A DNA stretch of 64,000 bases. Origin: Arenicola marina (Eukaryota > Annelida > Polychaeta > Arenicolidae). Position numbers and translations under genes: made by a program. The notes below the pieces were generated by a model, which saw nothing but the letters and a program-made list of their open reading frames with translations, was not told where the DNA came from and ran no database searches. Location: NCBI GenBank assembly GCA_964019135.1, contig OZ025248.1, positions 40,293,670 through 40,357,669 on the forward strand, in the 5' to 3' direction. This document shows positions 27,237-39,610 of the stretch, piece after piece (position 1 is the first letter of the stretch; every line of letters starts with the position of its first letter).

Positions 27237-30200
27237 CATGTGTAGTAGAGGGAAGCGGTCGGGCCTGGTGTGTTTAGTAGAGGGAAGCGGTCCGGCCTGG
27301 TGTGTGTAGTAGAGGAAAGCGGTCGGGCCCAGTGCGTGTATTAGAGGGAAGCGGTCCGGCACAGTGTGTATAGTAGAAGGAAGCGGTCCGGCCTGGTGTG
27401 TGTAGTAGAGGGAAGCGGTCGGGCCCAGTGTGTGTAGTAGAGGGAAGCGGTCAGGCCCAGTGTGTGTAGTAGAGGGAAGCGGTCCGGCACAGTGTGGGTA
27501 GTAAAAGGAAGCGGTCGGGCCCAGTGTGTGTAGTAGAAGGAAGCGGTCGGGCCCAGTGTGTGTAGTAGAAGGACGCGGTCGGGACCGGTGTATTTAGTAG
27601 AGGGAAGCGGTCGGGCCCAGTGTGTGTAGTAGAAGGAAGCGGTCGGGCCCGGTGTGTGTAGTAGAAGGAAGCGGTCGGGCCCGGTGTGTGTAGTAGAGGG
27701 AAGCGGTCGGGCCCGGTTTGTGTAGTAGAAGGACGCGGTCGGGCCCGGTGTGTGTAGTAGAGGGAAGCGATCGGGTCCAGTGTGTGTAGTAGAAGGAAGC
27801 GGTCGGGCCCAGTGTATGTAGTAGAGGGAAGCGGTCGGGCCCAGTGTGTTTAGTAGAAGGACGCGGTCGGGCCCAGTGTGTGTAGTAGAAAGACGCGGTG
27901 GGGCCCGGTGTGTGTAGTAAAATGAAGCGGTCGGGCCCGGTGTGTGTAGTAGAGGGAAGCGATCGGGTGCAGTGTGTGTAGTAGAGGGAAGCGGTCGGGT
28001 CCGGTGTGTGTAGTAGAAGGAAGCGGTCGAGCCCAGTGTGTGTAGTGGAAGGAAGCGGTCGGGCCCAGTGTGTACAGTAGAAGGAAGCGGTCGAGCCCAG
28101 TGTGTGCAGTAGAAGGAAGCGGTCGAGCCCAGTGTGTACAGTAGAAGGAAGCGGTCAGGCCCAGTGTGTGCAGTAGAAGGAAGCGGTCGAGCCCGGTGTG
28201 TGTAGTAGAAGGAATCGGTCGAGCCCAGTGTGTACAGTAGAAGGAAGCGGTCGGGCCCAGGGTGTACAGTAGCAGTAAGCGGTCGGGCCCAGTGTGTGCA
28301 GTAGAAGTAAGCGGTCGGGCCCAGTGTGTGTAGTAGAGGGAAACGGTCGAGCCCAGTGTGTACAGTAGAAGGAAGCGGTCGGGCCCAGTGTGTGCAGTAG
28401 AAGGAAGCGGTCGAGCCCGGTGTGTGCAGTAGAAGGAAGCGGTCGGGCCCAGTGTGTGCAGTAGAAGGAAGCGGTCGGGCCCAGTGTGTACAGTAGAAGT
28501 AAGCGGTCGGGCCCAGTGTGTGCAGTAGAAGGAAGCGGTCGGGCCCAGTGTGTGCAGTAGAAGTAAGCGGTCGGGCCCAGTGTGTGCAGTAGAAGGAAGC
28601 GGTCTGGCCCAGTGTGTACAGTAGAAGTAAGCGGTCGGGCCCAGTGTGTGCAGTAGAAGGAAGCGGTCGGGCCCAGTGTGTGCAGTAGAAGTAAGCGGTC
28701 GGGCCCAGTGTGTGCAGTAGAAGTAAGCGGTCGGGCCCAGTGTGTGCAGAAGAAGGAGGCGGTCGGGCCCAGTGTGTACAGTAGAAGTAAGCGGTCGGGC
28801 CCAGTGTGTGCAGTAGAAGTAAGCGGTCGAGCCCAGTGTGTACGGTAGAAGGAAGCGGTCGGGCCCAGTGTGTACAGTAGAAGTAAGCGGTCGGGCCCAG
28901 TGTGTGCAGTAGAAGTAAGCGGTCGGGCCCAGTGTGTGCAGTAGAAGTAAGCGGTCGAGCCCAGTGTGTGCAGTAGAAGGAAGCGGTCGAGCCCAGTGTG
29001 TACAGTAGAAGGAAGCGGTCGGCCCCAGTGTGTACAGTAGAAGTAAGCGGTCGGGCCCAGTGTGTGCAGTAGAAGGAAGCGGTCGAGCCCAGTGTGTACA
29101 GTAGAAGTAAGCGGTCGGGCCCAGTGTATGTAGTAGAGGGAAGCGGTCGGGCCCAGTGTGTGTAGTAGAAGGAAGCGGTCGGGCCCAGTGTGTGTAGTAG
29201 AAAGACGCGGTGGGGCCCGGTGTGTGTAGTAAAATGAAGCGGTCGGGTGCAGTGTGTGTAGTAGAGGGAAGCGGTCGGGTCCGGTGTGTGTAGTAGAAGG
29301 AAGCGGTCGAGCCCAGTGTGTGTAGTAGAAGGAAGCGGTCCGGCACAGTGTGTACAGTAGAAGGAAGCGGTCGGGCCCAGTGTGTGTAGTGGAAGGATGC
29401 GGTCGAGCCCAGTGTGTGTAGTAGAAGGAAGCGGTCCGGCACAGTGTGTGTAGTAGAGGGAAGCGGTCGAGCCCAGTGTGTGTAGTAGAGGGAAGCGGTC
29501 GGGTCCGGTGTGTGTAGTAGAAGGAAGCGGTCGAGCCCAGTGTGTGTAGTAGAAGGAAGCGGTCCGGCACAGTGTGTGTAGTAGAGGGAAGCGGTCGAGC
29601 CCAGTGTGTGTAGTAGAAGGAAGCGGTCGAGCCCAGTGTGTGTAGTAGAAGGAAGCGGTCCGGCCCAGTGTGTACAGTAGAAGGAAGCGGTCGGGCCCAG
29701 TGTGTACAGTAGAAGGAAGCGGTCGGGCCCAGTGTGTGTAGTAGAAGGAAGCGGTCGGGCCCAGTGTGTGTAGTGGAAGGAAGCGGTCGGGCCCAATCTG
29801 TGTAGTAGAAGGAAGCGGTCGGGCCCAGTGTGTGTAGTAGAAGGAAGCGGTCGAGCCCAGTGTGTACAGTAGAAGTAAGCGGTCGAGCCCAGTGTGTACA
29901 GTAGAAGGAAGCGGTCGAGCCCAGTGTGTGCAGTAGAAGGAAGCGGTCGGACCCAGTGTGTGTAGTAGAGGGAAGCGGTCGGGCCCGGTGTGTGTAGTAG
30001 AGGGAAGCGGTCGGGCCCGGTTTGTGTAGTAGAAGGAAGCGGTCGAGCCCAGTGTGTACAGTAGAGGGAAGCGATCGGGTCCAGTGTGTGTAGTAGAAGG
30101 AAGCGGTCGGGCCCAGTGTGTGTAGTAGAAGGAAGCGGTCGAGCCCAGTGTGTGTAGTAGAAGGAAGCGGTCCGGCCCAGTGTGTACAGTAGAAGGAAGC

Positions 30201-30920
30201 GGTCGGGCCCAGTGTGTACAGTAGAAGGAAGCGGTCGGGCCCAGTGTGTGTAGTAGAAGGAAGCGGTCGGGCCCAGTGTGTGTAGTGGAAGGAAGCGGTC
30301 GGGCCCAATCTGTGCAGTAGAGGGAAGCGGTCGGGCCCAGTGTGTGTAGTAGAAGGAAGCGGTCGAGCCCAGTGTGTACAGTAGAAGTAAGCGGTCGAGC
30401 CCAGTGTGTACAGTAGAAGGAAGCGGTCGAGCCCAGTGTGTGCAGTAGAAGGAAGCGGTCGGACCCAGTGTGTGTAGTAGAGGGAAGCGGTCGGGCCCAG
30501 TGTGTGTAGTGGAAGGAAGCGGTCGGGCCCAATCTGTGCAGTAGAAGGAAGCGGTCGAGCCCAGTGTGTACAGTAGAAGGAAGCGGTCGGGCCCAGTGTG
30601 TGTAGTAGAGGGAAGCGGTCGAGCCCAGTGTGTACAGTAGAAGTAAGCGGTCGAGCCCAGTGTGTACAGTAGAAGGAAGCGGTCCGGCCCAGTGTGTGTA
30701 GCAGAGGGAAGCGGTCGAGCCCAGTGTGTACAGTAGAAGGAAGCGGTCGAGCCCAGTGTGTGCAGTAGAAGGAAGCGGTCGAGCCCAGTGTGTGCAGTAG
30801 AAGGAAGCGGTCGAGCCCAGTGTGTACAGTAAAAGGAAGCGGTCGGGCCCAGTGTGTACAGTAGAAGGAAACGGTCGAGCCCAGTGTGTACAGTAGAAGG
30901 AAGCGGTCGAGCCCAGTGTG
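27237..30920. repeat. 32-bp minisatellite, 115 copies, 3.7 kb
   Basis: The unit contains GTAGTAGAAGGAAGCGGTCG and GGCCCAGTGTGT. The marker GCGGTC lies at 27255 in the first copy and 30903 in the last, a distance of exactly 114 x 32 bases, so there is no net indel across 3.7 kb. Variants at a few positions (AGAAGG/AGAGGG/AGAAGT; GTGTGTAG/GTGTACAG/GTGTGCAG; CGGGCCC/CGAGCCC/CCGGCAC) mark subtypes. Blocks are duplicated at 512 bases (16 units; cggcccag at 29661 and 30173, aatctg at 29795 and 30307) and at 1312 bases (41 units; agacgcgg at 27891 and 29203). The minus strand is free of stops in all three frames for over 900 codons. No coding role is inferred. Confidence 0.97.
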
Positions 30921-33900
30921 GACGCATCTGCTAGCTGAATGCCCTGTTGGTTGTGTCTGGGGCAAGTTGTTGTCATGGGCCAAGAATTGTTGCGTATGTT
31001 GTCAAAGACATCTGCCTTTGCATGTAGACGGACACAAATAAACACATATAAAAATGTACAGGCAGGAATAGAACTGAGCCGCTCCAGACATCACTCTTCT
31101 TCACGACAAATAGATAATACTGGGCTGCGTTGTGTCTATTGGCCCACTAAACATCAAGTTTAGGTCAGAGTTAAATTAGAAGTGCATTTGATAATGGATA
31201 GACCCCAGAAATACTGATCGTATTAAGTGTATTGCGATGGGGGTTTACAATTCTGGCCAGTGTTCGTCGCGGGAATTGAGTTCAGAATCTCCACTGTGCT
31301 GTATATAGCACCTGCACGCCCCCCCCCCTCCGAACCCTGTGTTATTATCAAACAGCTGAAGGACGTCGACTCGGGGCAAAGACATAACTGACCAAATAAA
31401 TAATAACACGAGGCCTGACGATATATTTACCGATGGAGATTGGCGGTCGCCATGGAAATGGAGTACATGTAACTATTCCAGTACAATAAATAACCTAAAT
31501 ATAAAACCTCAAGAAAAGTAGATGATGGAATATATGTTATTACTAGTGGGTTGCTTGTATGGCAAATAACGCTATACACCGTATAGGTAAAGACCCCAGT
31601 GCTTATTGTATCAGGCCATGTCGCAAGTTGTAACATGGACCATTTTTCATAGCAGTGCAGAAGGCGTTTTGGCTGAAGAGCCCGCGCGAGACCCAAACGT
31701 TCCCCTAGCAGCCTAGACCAGAAATATGCCACGGACCAAAAGCAAAGCCAATACGGTAGGTTTTTTTGCTTCCCCCCGTGCTTCGGCGAAGTGCTACGAC
31801 CGATCTTGGCAGCGTGAAGTTCTGGTGAAACACTGGGCCCTTCATGGGTGAATTGGGGCCACTCTCATCGCCCACGTCCGCCAATAGGCTGCGACACAGC
31901 CCGGAGCCGGGCGGCACGCCGGTCGCGACCATCACGATGAATAAATACCCCCCCCCCCCTCTCCCTCTCTCCCTCTCTTTGTTTCCCGTGCCTAGTGCCG
32001 ACCCTGCCGACTTAGTTTAACGGCACGCTTTACAGACCTAATCACAAAACTACTTCCCTATTAGAGCTGGGTGTCCACGATCGAGTGGCGCATGCGTGAT
32101 GGAGCAAATAACCCTTGAAATAGTTCTATTTCCTTGGCTGTCAATTTCCTACAATACGGCGTGTCGGGCCGATGTGAATGAACACCACCCTCGTGGTCGT
32201 GGCTCGCGTTTCATCCCGTGTCTCCCTGAAGAAGGCAGCTCATTCAGCCCTGTCGTCCTGTGTTTAAATTCAGGTTTATCCCTCTCCAGGCCTGATTCGC
32301 AAATATTCGTTGACTCGGTCGCACTTCATTGACCCAGGTTAATACTATTAGACCATCCTTACCCTTCCCGTGGAGGGCGCCTGCTTCTTCCATGATCTCT
32401 GTCTCACGTAACTACCAACAAAAATGGTTGACCTCAACGGTGCTGGGGTGACGAACGATTTTCGGGGGGTTGTTTGGGTTGAATTTTGCATTTTCGATGC
32501 AGAATTTCCAAAATATTGACGTTCGGTTATCGCACGATTACATTTGTGGAGATAAGCGATAACATGCTTCAGATCAACACCGGGTCACAGTCTCAAGCGC
32601 TCGACGCATTGTGACCTCCATCAAACTCAAAAATATAGTTTAAAAAGAACAGATTATTCAATAACGAAAGAACGTGCTGGATACGCTACCAGTAGCACAG
32701 TCAATGCTAAAAATACTAAAATATGAATATTTCTTTCGTTAGATTGGTTTTTAATTCTTGCGAATGAAAGATAATTCTGAGGATTAAATTTGACCTAGTT
32801 CTACGCGTGGCAGAGGGCCTATATCGTAAGCGGGGCGCCATCTGTCGGGAGATCGCCATCAACAGTGCCATCAGTGATGTGTGATGATCCCATTGGATGT
32901 ACATAGCCAGCATGGAGACCATCATTGAGGCTATCTATGAGGAAGCAACGTTTTTGTTTGCAATATATTTAGGTCTGCAGACATATGTTGACCATAAGCA
33001 TGTCTGTTCATCATTATTGCTGACTCATGGTTGGTTTGAATGGCTTCCGCCTCATCGTGTAAGTGTCTATTTGTCTAGCATAGTATAAAGCTCTAACGAC
33101 TTTCGAAAGGATGAGAGTCTGTGTGTGTAGGCCGGTGGGGTAGAGGTGAGGTGGGGGAGGGGGTACTGCAGGCACGTGGCTCTGACATACGCGGAAATCC
33201 CTCCGTTGAGAGAATGCTTTCGATCGTAGATCAAAGCGGACACGAGGACATAATTGTCAATATTAAGGCATTTTGTATTATTAAAACATTAACATATACC
33301 TTCGGAACAAAGATGGTTGAAAATTGCTGCAAGTTTGCTGACGGTAGTTGACAACATTTGCTAGGCCTCAGGGAAGAGGCGGTTTCAGCATGGGTGTCAC
33401 TTAGTCCTGCAAAAACTGAAAAGCTATATATTTACCTACAGGTTCGCCAATGCGTAAAGCCAGGTTGCCCTTGTAATGCTTGCCAAGCTTTTCAGATTAG
33501 GCAAGCGTTGAATTCACTCGGCTTTGATTAGCGAATCAATCTCCGTAAACTGTCCGGCACTCTACTAACAATAGGTGGCGCCCCTGTGTTTTCTGCCCTC
33601 TCCAGTCCCTCAGCCGCTAATACCTCGGGTACTCCGCGATACCTCTTGGCCATTGGATTCAAAGGATGTCGCGTTGTGGCCAGTTGTAGAGAGAGGCTTG
33701 GTGGATGGGAGGGGATTGGGGAGAGGGGGGTGGGGGGGGGAGGTGCGGGATGGGTTGGAGGAGGGTGACGGCAAGTCTGTCTGTGGGTTGGTCGCACTTG
33801 GTGGCACGTTTCTGTGCTCGTGGTGACTGCAGCAGTTTTATCCTCGGGGATGGAGAGCGCTGGAAGAGACAAGGAAGGGTACGGGCCCCGGACACCACGC

Positions 33901-36160
33901 CACGCGACAAGGGTTTGCCGTCGACAGACCGGGGGAGGGGGGCGGGCTGGGGTTGGAGGGGGTGTAAAGAGCGTTGGCGGCAGCTGGTGTCGGGGGGTAA
34001 GATGTCTCGGATCAGGGCGTGTAGTCCTGCGGGTGGCGGATGGGGAGGGACGGGCGGGCGGGCGTAAACCGGCCGGGCCATCAAAGTGTCAATGTTACAG
34101 AGGCTGACAACGTTGGACATCAGCAGCCTACCAGGGAGGGAGACGGTGGTGGGGAGGGGAGGGGACGGGAGGGCGCCACTTGGCGCTGGGCGATGGGAGG
34201 GCCGGCGCCTGGGGAGGGTAAGTGGGGCGGTAGCAGGGGCCAGGGTTGGGGCAGCCGGTTGGTGTATTCTGAAAGGGAATCTGAGTTCGTTGGGTTCCTT
34301 GTGCGCTATTGGTATCTGTGGCTCGGTGATCCTCAAATGAAGCAATGATAATGAAGTGTATATCTTTCATACAAGCTGGCTTGGTTTAATACTAGGGTCA
34401 CAATGACACCCTCGATGACTGGACTGCAACATTCTGTCTTTCTGTGTGTCTGTCTGTCCGTGGGGAAAGAATGACATAAATACGGGGTTGAGGGTCAAGA
34501 GAACAACGTTACGTTATACATCCCCACTACGGGTTGCCTCCGCCCAAGCTTATACCACTCCAAACAGCGGGGCGTAATTCCTCATGGCGGTGAGATGAGA
34601 AATACAAGAAGAAGGATCATTTCGTGCGCTGTTGGCCTCCTTCTTACACGCCCTGTACGACTGAGTGAGCCATGGCAGTTAGCGACGGTAAGCGATCATA
34701 TCGGGGCTCGATGTGGCCGTTGGTTGGTGGTAGGTAGGCGGCGGTGGGATAGGTGTGTGGGTGGGTGGGTGGGCGGCTGGGTGGTACGGTTTGTGGGGGC
34801 GTCAGCTGCCACGTGGCGACGTGCATTAAACAAACCGTCTTTGAAGTTAATGAGAGGTGTGAATGGCAAGTTACTGGCGCACAAAAAAATGGAAAAACTA
34901 AAAAGAAAAAAAGATATCGGCCGACTGGATGTAGATTTTGGGAAGTGTCAGCGATCAGTATTGGCTGCTATCGCTCTGTTTGCGGCCCAAAGTCTTGTCT
35001 TCTTCTTTGTCTCCGCTACGAAGACTCAACCCGGGGAAGAAAGAAATAAAAGAGCTGATAAAAGATTCTTTGTCGTGTCTTTTTGGGTTTTTTTGCGGCG
35101 AGGATTACTTCATAAACTGTGCCTTAGGTATGGCAGCCTGCTGCTGCTGCTCACGGTCATGGTCCGTCCAGATGCCAGCCAGTGTTGATGGTAGATTGGG
35201 TGGCGGGGTGGGGCGGGGTGACAGGAGGGGGGGGGGGTGTTGGGGTGGGGCGCTGTGGCACGGGGGCGGGGGCGCTGTGGCACGGGGGCGACGGTTGGGG
35301 GGAGAGAGCTGTGGCAGGGTTGAGACCGGGGGATTCAGCCCGACCAATCGCTCGCTGCGTTGCTGCCATCTCGTGGCGAAACAGTCACTCTTGGCTATGG
35401 CCACCAGTCTTGCAGACAGCCATTCGATGCCTGCACGATAGGTTGGCTGCCTCGCTGACTGGCTGGTTGGCTGTCTCACTCACTGGGTCCTACTCCTCCG
35501 CCCCGTGTCTGAGTTCGCGGCCAGATTACGACGTAAAAATACACAGACGTCTAGTTCCCACGAAATGTTGGGTTTCATAATAATCTAGTGATCCGCGCCC
35601 GAAGGGCTATCATAAGATATCGCCCCGCTGAAGATCTCTCCACGGCGCAAGCGCTAGTAATACCGGGACACCGCCCCATCGGTATTATTCTATCCCCCGA
35701 AACAATGTCCCGATCGTATCCAGAAACCAAACCTTTTCATAATATTAATCATTGGAACATTGGAAGTAACAGACAAAAAAAACCTTACCCATAACCTTAA
35801 TAAAATGTAAAGCCTGTCTGGCTGTGGTTAGGACACAAAAAAGGCGTCGTCTCAGGTTCTCTGGCGCTTAGGGTGTGTGTTTTTGTTCTGGCGGCGGCAG
35901 GAGATCTCGTCTCGTGGTTGTGGTGGTTGCAGGACACAATATTGATATGCCATTACGTCACACCACATTGGTACTCTCATTGGCCTGGTAACGACCAATA
36001 ACTGTAATAGTGGCTTAACCGAATGTGCTGAGTAACCCCACCCCCCACCTCAGCCTCTTCTCTGTCCTCCCCCCCCCCCCACTCCACATCCCCCCTTGCC
36101 GCATTTCTGCATTTTATCCGGACATATACATATCCCGAGCAGAGTTTGTGTCTGTCAGAC

Positions 36161-36230
36161 GAGGTGGCTAGGGCAGTTGGTGGGCCCAGCGATGACGATA
36201 GCTACGTCGTTGGTTCGAATCCCCCGAGAT
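36161..36230 (+). mobile_element. tRNA-derived SINE head
   Basis: A perfect B box, GGTTCGAATCC, lies at 36212-36222. Upstream, at about 36164-36180, GTGGCTAGGGCAGTTGG is A-box/D-arm-like. The roughly 45-base spacing is that of a tRNA, but I cannot pair a full acceptor stem. A tRNA-derived element is more likely than a working tRNA gene. It has no obvious homology beyond the boxes to the SINE family at 47995 and 49905. Confidence 0.6.
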
Positions 36231-36682
36231 AGTTTTGTCTTCCTCTATATAACTGACACGTGGATGACTTATATTTAGATTGCTTTCTTTCTCTACCCGA
36301 CATAAATATTTTTGGTGTTGGATGTTTTGTTAGACGACGTCCGTGTAGATATTTGTGAGTTGAAGAGGCGGTACGCGAGTTGTATCCATCAGTGCGCGGG
36401 TGGCATGGCGTGGGCATGTCTAGGGAAGTGGGTCTCTACTCTTTGTGTGGGTTGTACATTGTCACGGGGATTAGAACTAGATCCCTAGCCTCCTCGCTCT
36501 CTTGGAATGCACATACTGTTAACGTACTTGCGATTTCCTTCAATCTCTCCATTGGTTTCTCGCGTGCTTGTTTAACCGCCCTGTTATATATACTGCTCTA
36601 TCCATGATCCGCAGGCCATGTAACCGATCGGTCAAGTGTATTCTCCTCGTTTCTTCTCTCTTAGTCATAATCTCCCTATTCT

Positions 36683-36860
36683 CCCGAGAGTGAGTCGGAT
36701 GTTCTATATATGTTTATACACACTCTTGCTCTCTTCCCGAGAGTGAGTCGGATGTTCTATATATGTTTATACACACTCTTGCTCTCTTCCCGAGAGTGAG
36801 TCGGATGTTCTATATATGTTTATACACACTGTTGCTCTCTTCCCGAGAGTGAGTCGGATG
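36683..36860. repeat. 53-bp minisatellite, 3.3 copies
   Basis: CCCGAGAGTGAGTCGGATGT starts at 36683, 36736, 36789 and 36842, exactly 53 bases apart. Each is followed by TCTATATATGTTTATACACA in the first three. Copies are almost identical, which implies recent duplication. Confidence 0.96.
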
Positions 36861-38814
36861 TTTGAAAACGCAGCCGCTAGATGGCGACGTCGCATGGTAG
36901 GTGTATAGCCTGTGTCGCAGACTCTATGACTTCGCCTAGAGCTTACGACTCTGTGGTGTAATGACATGCAGTGGCATCTCAAACGAATTTTTGCAATATA
37001 CCAAGTGCAGAAATAGTAATCTCCGCATACTAACGTGAAATCAATTTCACGAAACAAAAACAGGTCGTAATGCGAAATATATGTCATAATCGGTTTATTT
37101 CTTAAAATCTCACGAAGCCGGCCTCGTTACCGGAAACACAACAAAACTCTCCTAATTACCGAAAAGTTACATGCTTATCAACCAACCAACCGAACAGACT
37201 GTATACCCGAATTTGTGTTTACTCTCATAACTTGTGAAGTTCAAGTGATAAACACGGTGCATATTGTCGGATTTCTTAAACGGCTTCACTGTTACTAACA
37301 TTTGCGGAATACGAGTTCACAAGGTGAGCTGAGCGAAGTCCTGACAACACTACAATACGGTTTAAGGCTCCTCATGTAACACGATCTCAAGCAGAAACAG
37401 TATATCTCTCTTGCTGTCCGGTGCATCACCAAATTTCTCTCTTGTATATATTACCATATCTCTCTTTGTTTCCCATCTCTCGCTCTGTCGCTCCCCCTAT
37501 CTCGTCTCTAAACTGGCTCGCACGCCACATTCTCTACGCATGTCTCTCACTCTGTTGTTTTCGATTTACCCTGAACACAATTGACCACAATAATTCACCT
37601 TACCTGAATTACGGGACGTACAGTACAGTACTGCAGTTTTATCGCCGACGAGATCTTCTGTCGGATGGGCGTCTTGCTCGCATATAATGGACCTCTTCAA
37701 AAATTTGAAATTAAGTTTTCACAATGACACACATGCACTGCAAAGGTGCATTGTTGATCTACGCAAGTTATTACTTAACTCTTTTGTAAGCATACGCATT
37801 TGCCCTTCTAAAGTGATGGATGAATCGCTAAAGCTTTGCTTTCCCTACATGGCAAAAGTAAAAACATACAGTTAACTTTATTTCAGTTTACTGGTAGGTT
37901 TTAGATCCCCACAGGTTAATGACTCGGTTTGAATGTATCACCACGCCCGCAGTTGTCGCACAACAGAATGGTGGATGTCTGGTCAAGTTTTCTTGCACTC
38001 ACTGTAACGAATTGTGAACATGGAGGTGACTCCCCGCCGCTGTGGAAGGTTGTTAAACCACATTGTGGAGTCGCCATGCGATCACATTCACTTCTCGAAG
38101 TAAACACATCATTAGTATGCCACAGTTTAGTTGCCCACAAAATGTAGCCGCGTAGTACCCTCTTTCCCATAACACTCATAAAGCCCCCCCCCCCCACTTC
38201 ACCCCACACACACACACCATGACGACTAATGACGGCCTTTCAACACAATTCTGCCGGCCGTGAACGCTTTCCAGGCACCGTGTCCCATATGGCAACAGCA
38301 CCAAAGTTAAGCAAGCTGAGATGGATTACAACACAGTATAGGCCACGCGCTGGATTTCAATGCTCTTGCATTAACCATAGTTGATTTACGGGACCCGACC
38401 ATAGGGTGACACCATTAGCAAGTAAGATGATTCATCTTGGCTCCGCTGCGCCTAATAGTGTCAGCGGGAGAATAACGAACTATATGTCATCATGTCATAC
38501 ATATGCACATTTCTATGGGCGCCATTTTAATAGCGCTTTGTAACCGCGAGACGAAAGAACTCGAAGTGTGCATATCTTAACCCATTAGTGCCCAGGCATA
38601 GACCGCGTCGATAACATTTAAATGTTTATCCCGTTTATTATCATCAAGAACGACAGAAAAACATGTCTGCAATCTAAAAGCTCTTTCTTTATTTGAACAT
38701 CCTTTTTTTAGGCGTCCTATGTATGAGACGCTAGGACCAGCAGGGTACAAGTAGAATTACATAAATTACTCTACGGTTTATTCTAGGAGCATTGCTTGTA
38801 GTTCAGGGCGCAGG

Positions 38815-39610
38815 CTTTGGCTCCGTGCGCTGGGCTATTGCTCCGCGCGCTCGACTATTGCTCCGTGCGCTGGACTATTGCCCCGTGCGCTGGACTATTG
38901 CTCCGTGCGCTGCACTTGTGCCCCATGCGCTGGATTATGGCTTCATGCGCTGGATTATGGCTCCGGGCTATGGTTCCATGCGCTGGATTATGGCTCCGGG
39001 CTATGGTTCCATGCGCTGGATTATGGCTCCGGCCTATGGTTCCATGCGCTGGATTATGGCTCCGGGCTATAGTTCCATGCGCTGGATTATGGCTCCGGGC
39101 GCGAGCTATGACTCCGGGCTGTGGCTGCATGCGCTGGACTATGGCTACATGCGCTGGACTATGGCTTCCGGCGCGGGCTATGGCTCCGGGCTATGGCTCC
39201 ATGCGCTAGATGATGGCTCCGGGCGCGGGCTATGGCTCCGGGCTATGGCTACTTGCGCTGAACTATGGCTTCCGGCGCGGGCTATGGCTCCGGGCGCGGC
39301 CTAGGATTCTTGGCGCCGGCTATGTCTCCGGGCACGGGCTGTGGCTCCATATGCTGGACTAGTGCTCCAGGTTTCGGGATATGGCTCCGGGCACTTGTTA
39401 TGGGCCAGGACACGGGATATGGCTCCGAGCTATGGCTTCCGGCGCGGGCTATGGCTCTCTGCGCTGGACTGTGTCTCCGGGTGCGGGCTATGGTTCCGGG
39501 CACGCTCTATGGTTCCGGGCACGGGCTATGGCTCCGTGCGCTGGACTATGGCTCCGTGCGCTGGACTATGGTTCCGTGCGCTGGACTATGGTTCCGGGCG
39601 CGGGCTATGA
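38815..39610. repeat. Composite minisatellite with 20-bp and about 33-bp units
   Basis: From about 38815 the 20-bp unit GCTCCGTGCGCTGGACTATT repeats cleanly. From about 38935 it changes to longer units that alternate GGCTCCGGGCTATGG with TCCATGCGCTGGATTATGG. Further right it becomes a loose mixture, returning to 20-bp units at about 39530-39590. Frames with a repeated Cys-Ala-Gly-Leu peptide result from the array. Confidence 0.9.

Noticed and set aside
27341-31045. Open frames of 1234, 1025 and 942 codons on the minus strand
   Set aside because: They lie wholly in the 32-bp array, coexist in all three frames and repeat one 32-residue peptide. There is no non-repeat domain, and the size follows from the unit lacking stops.
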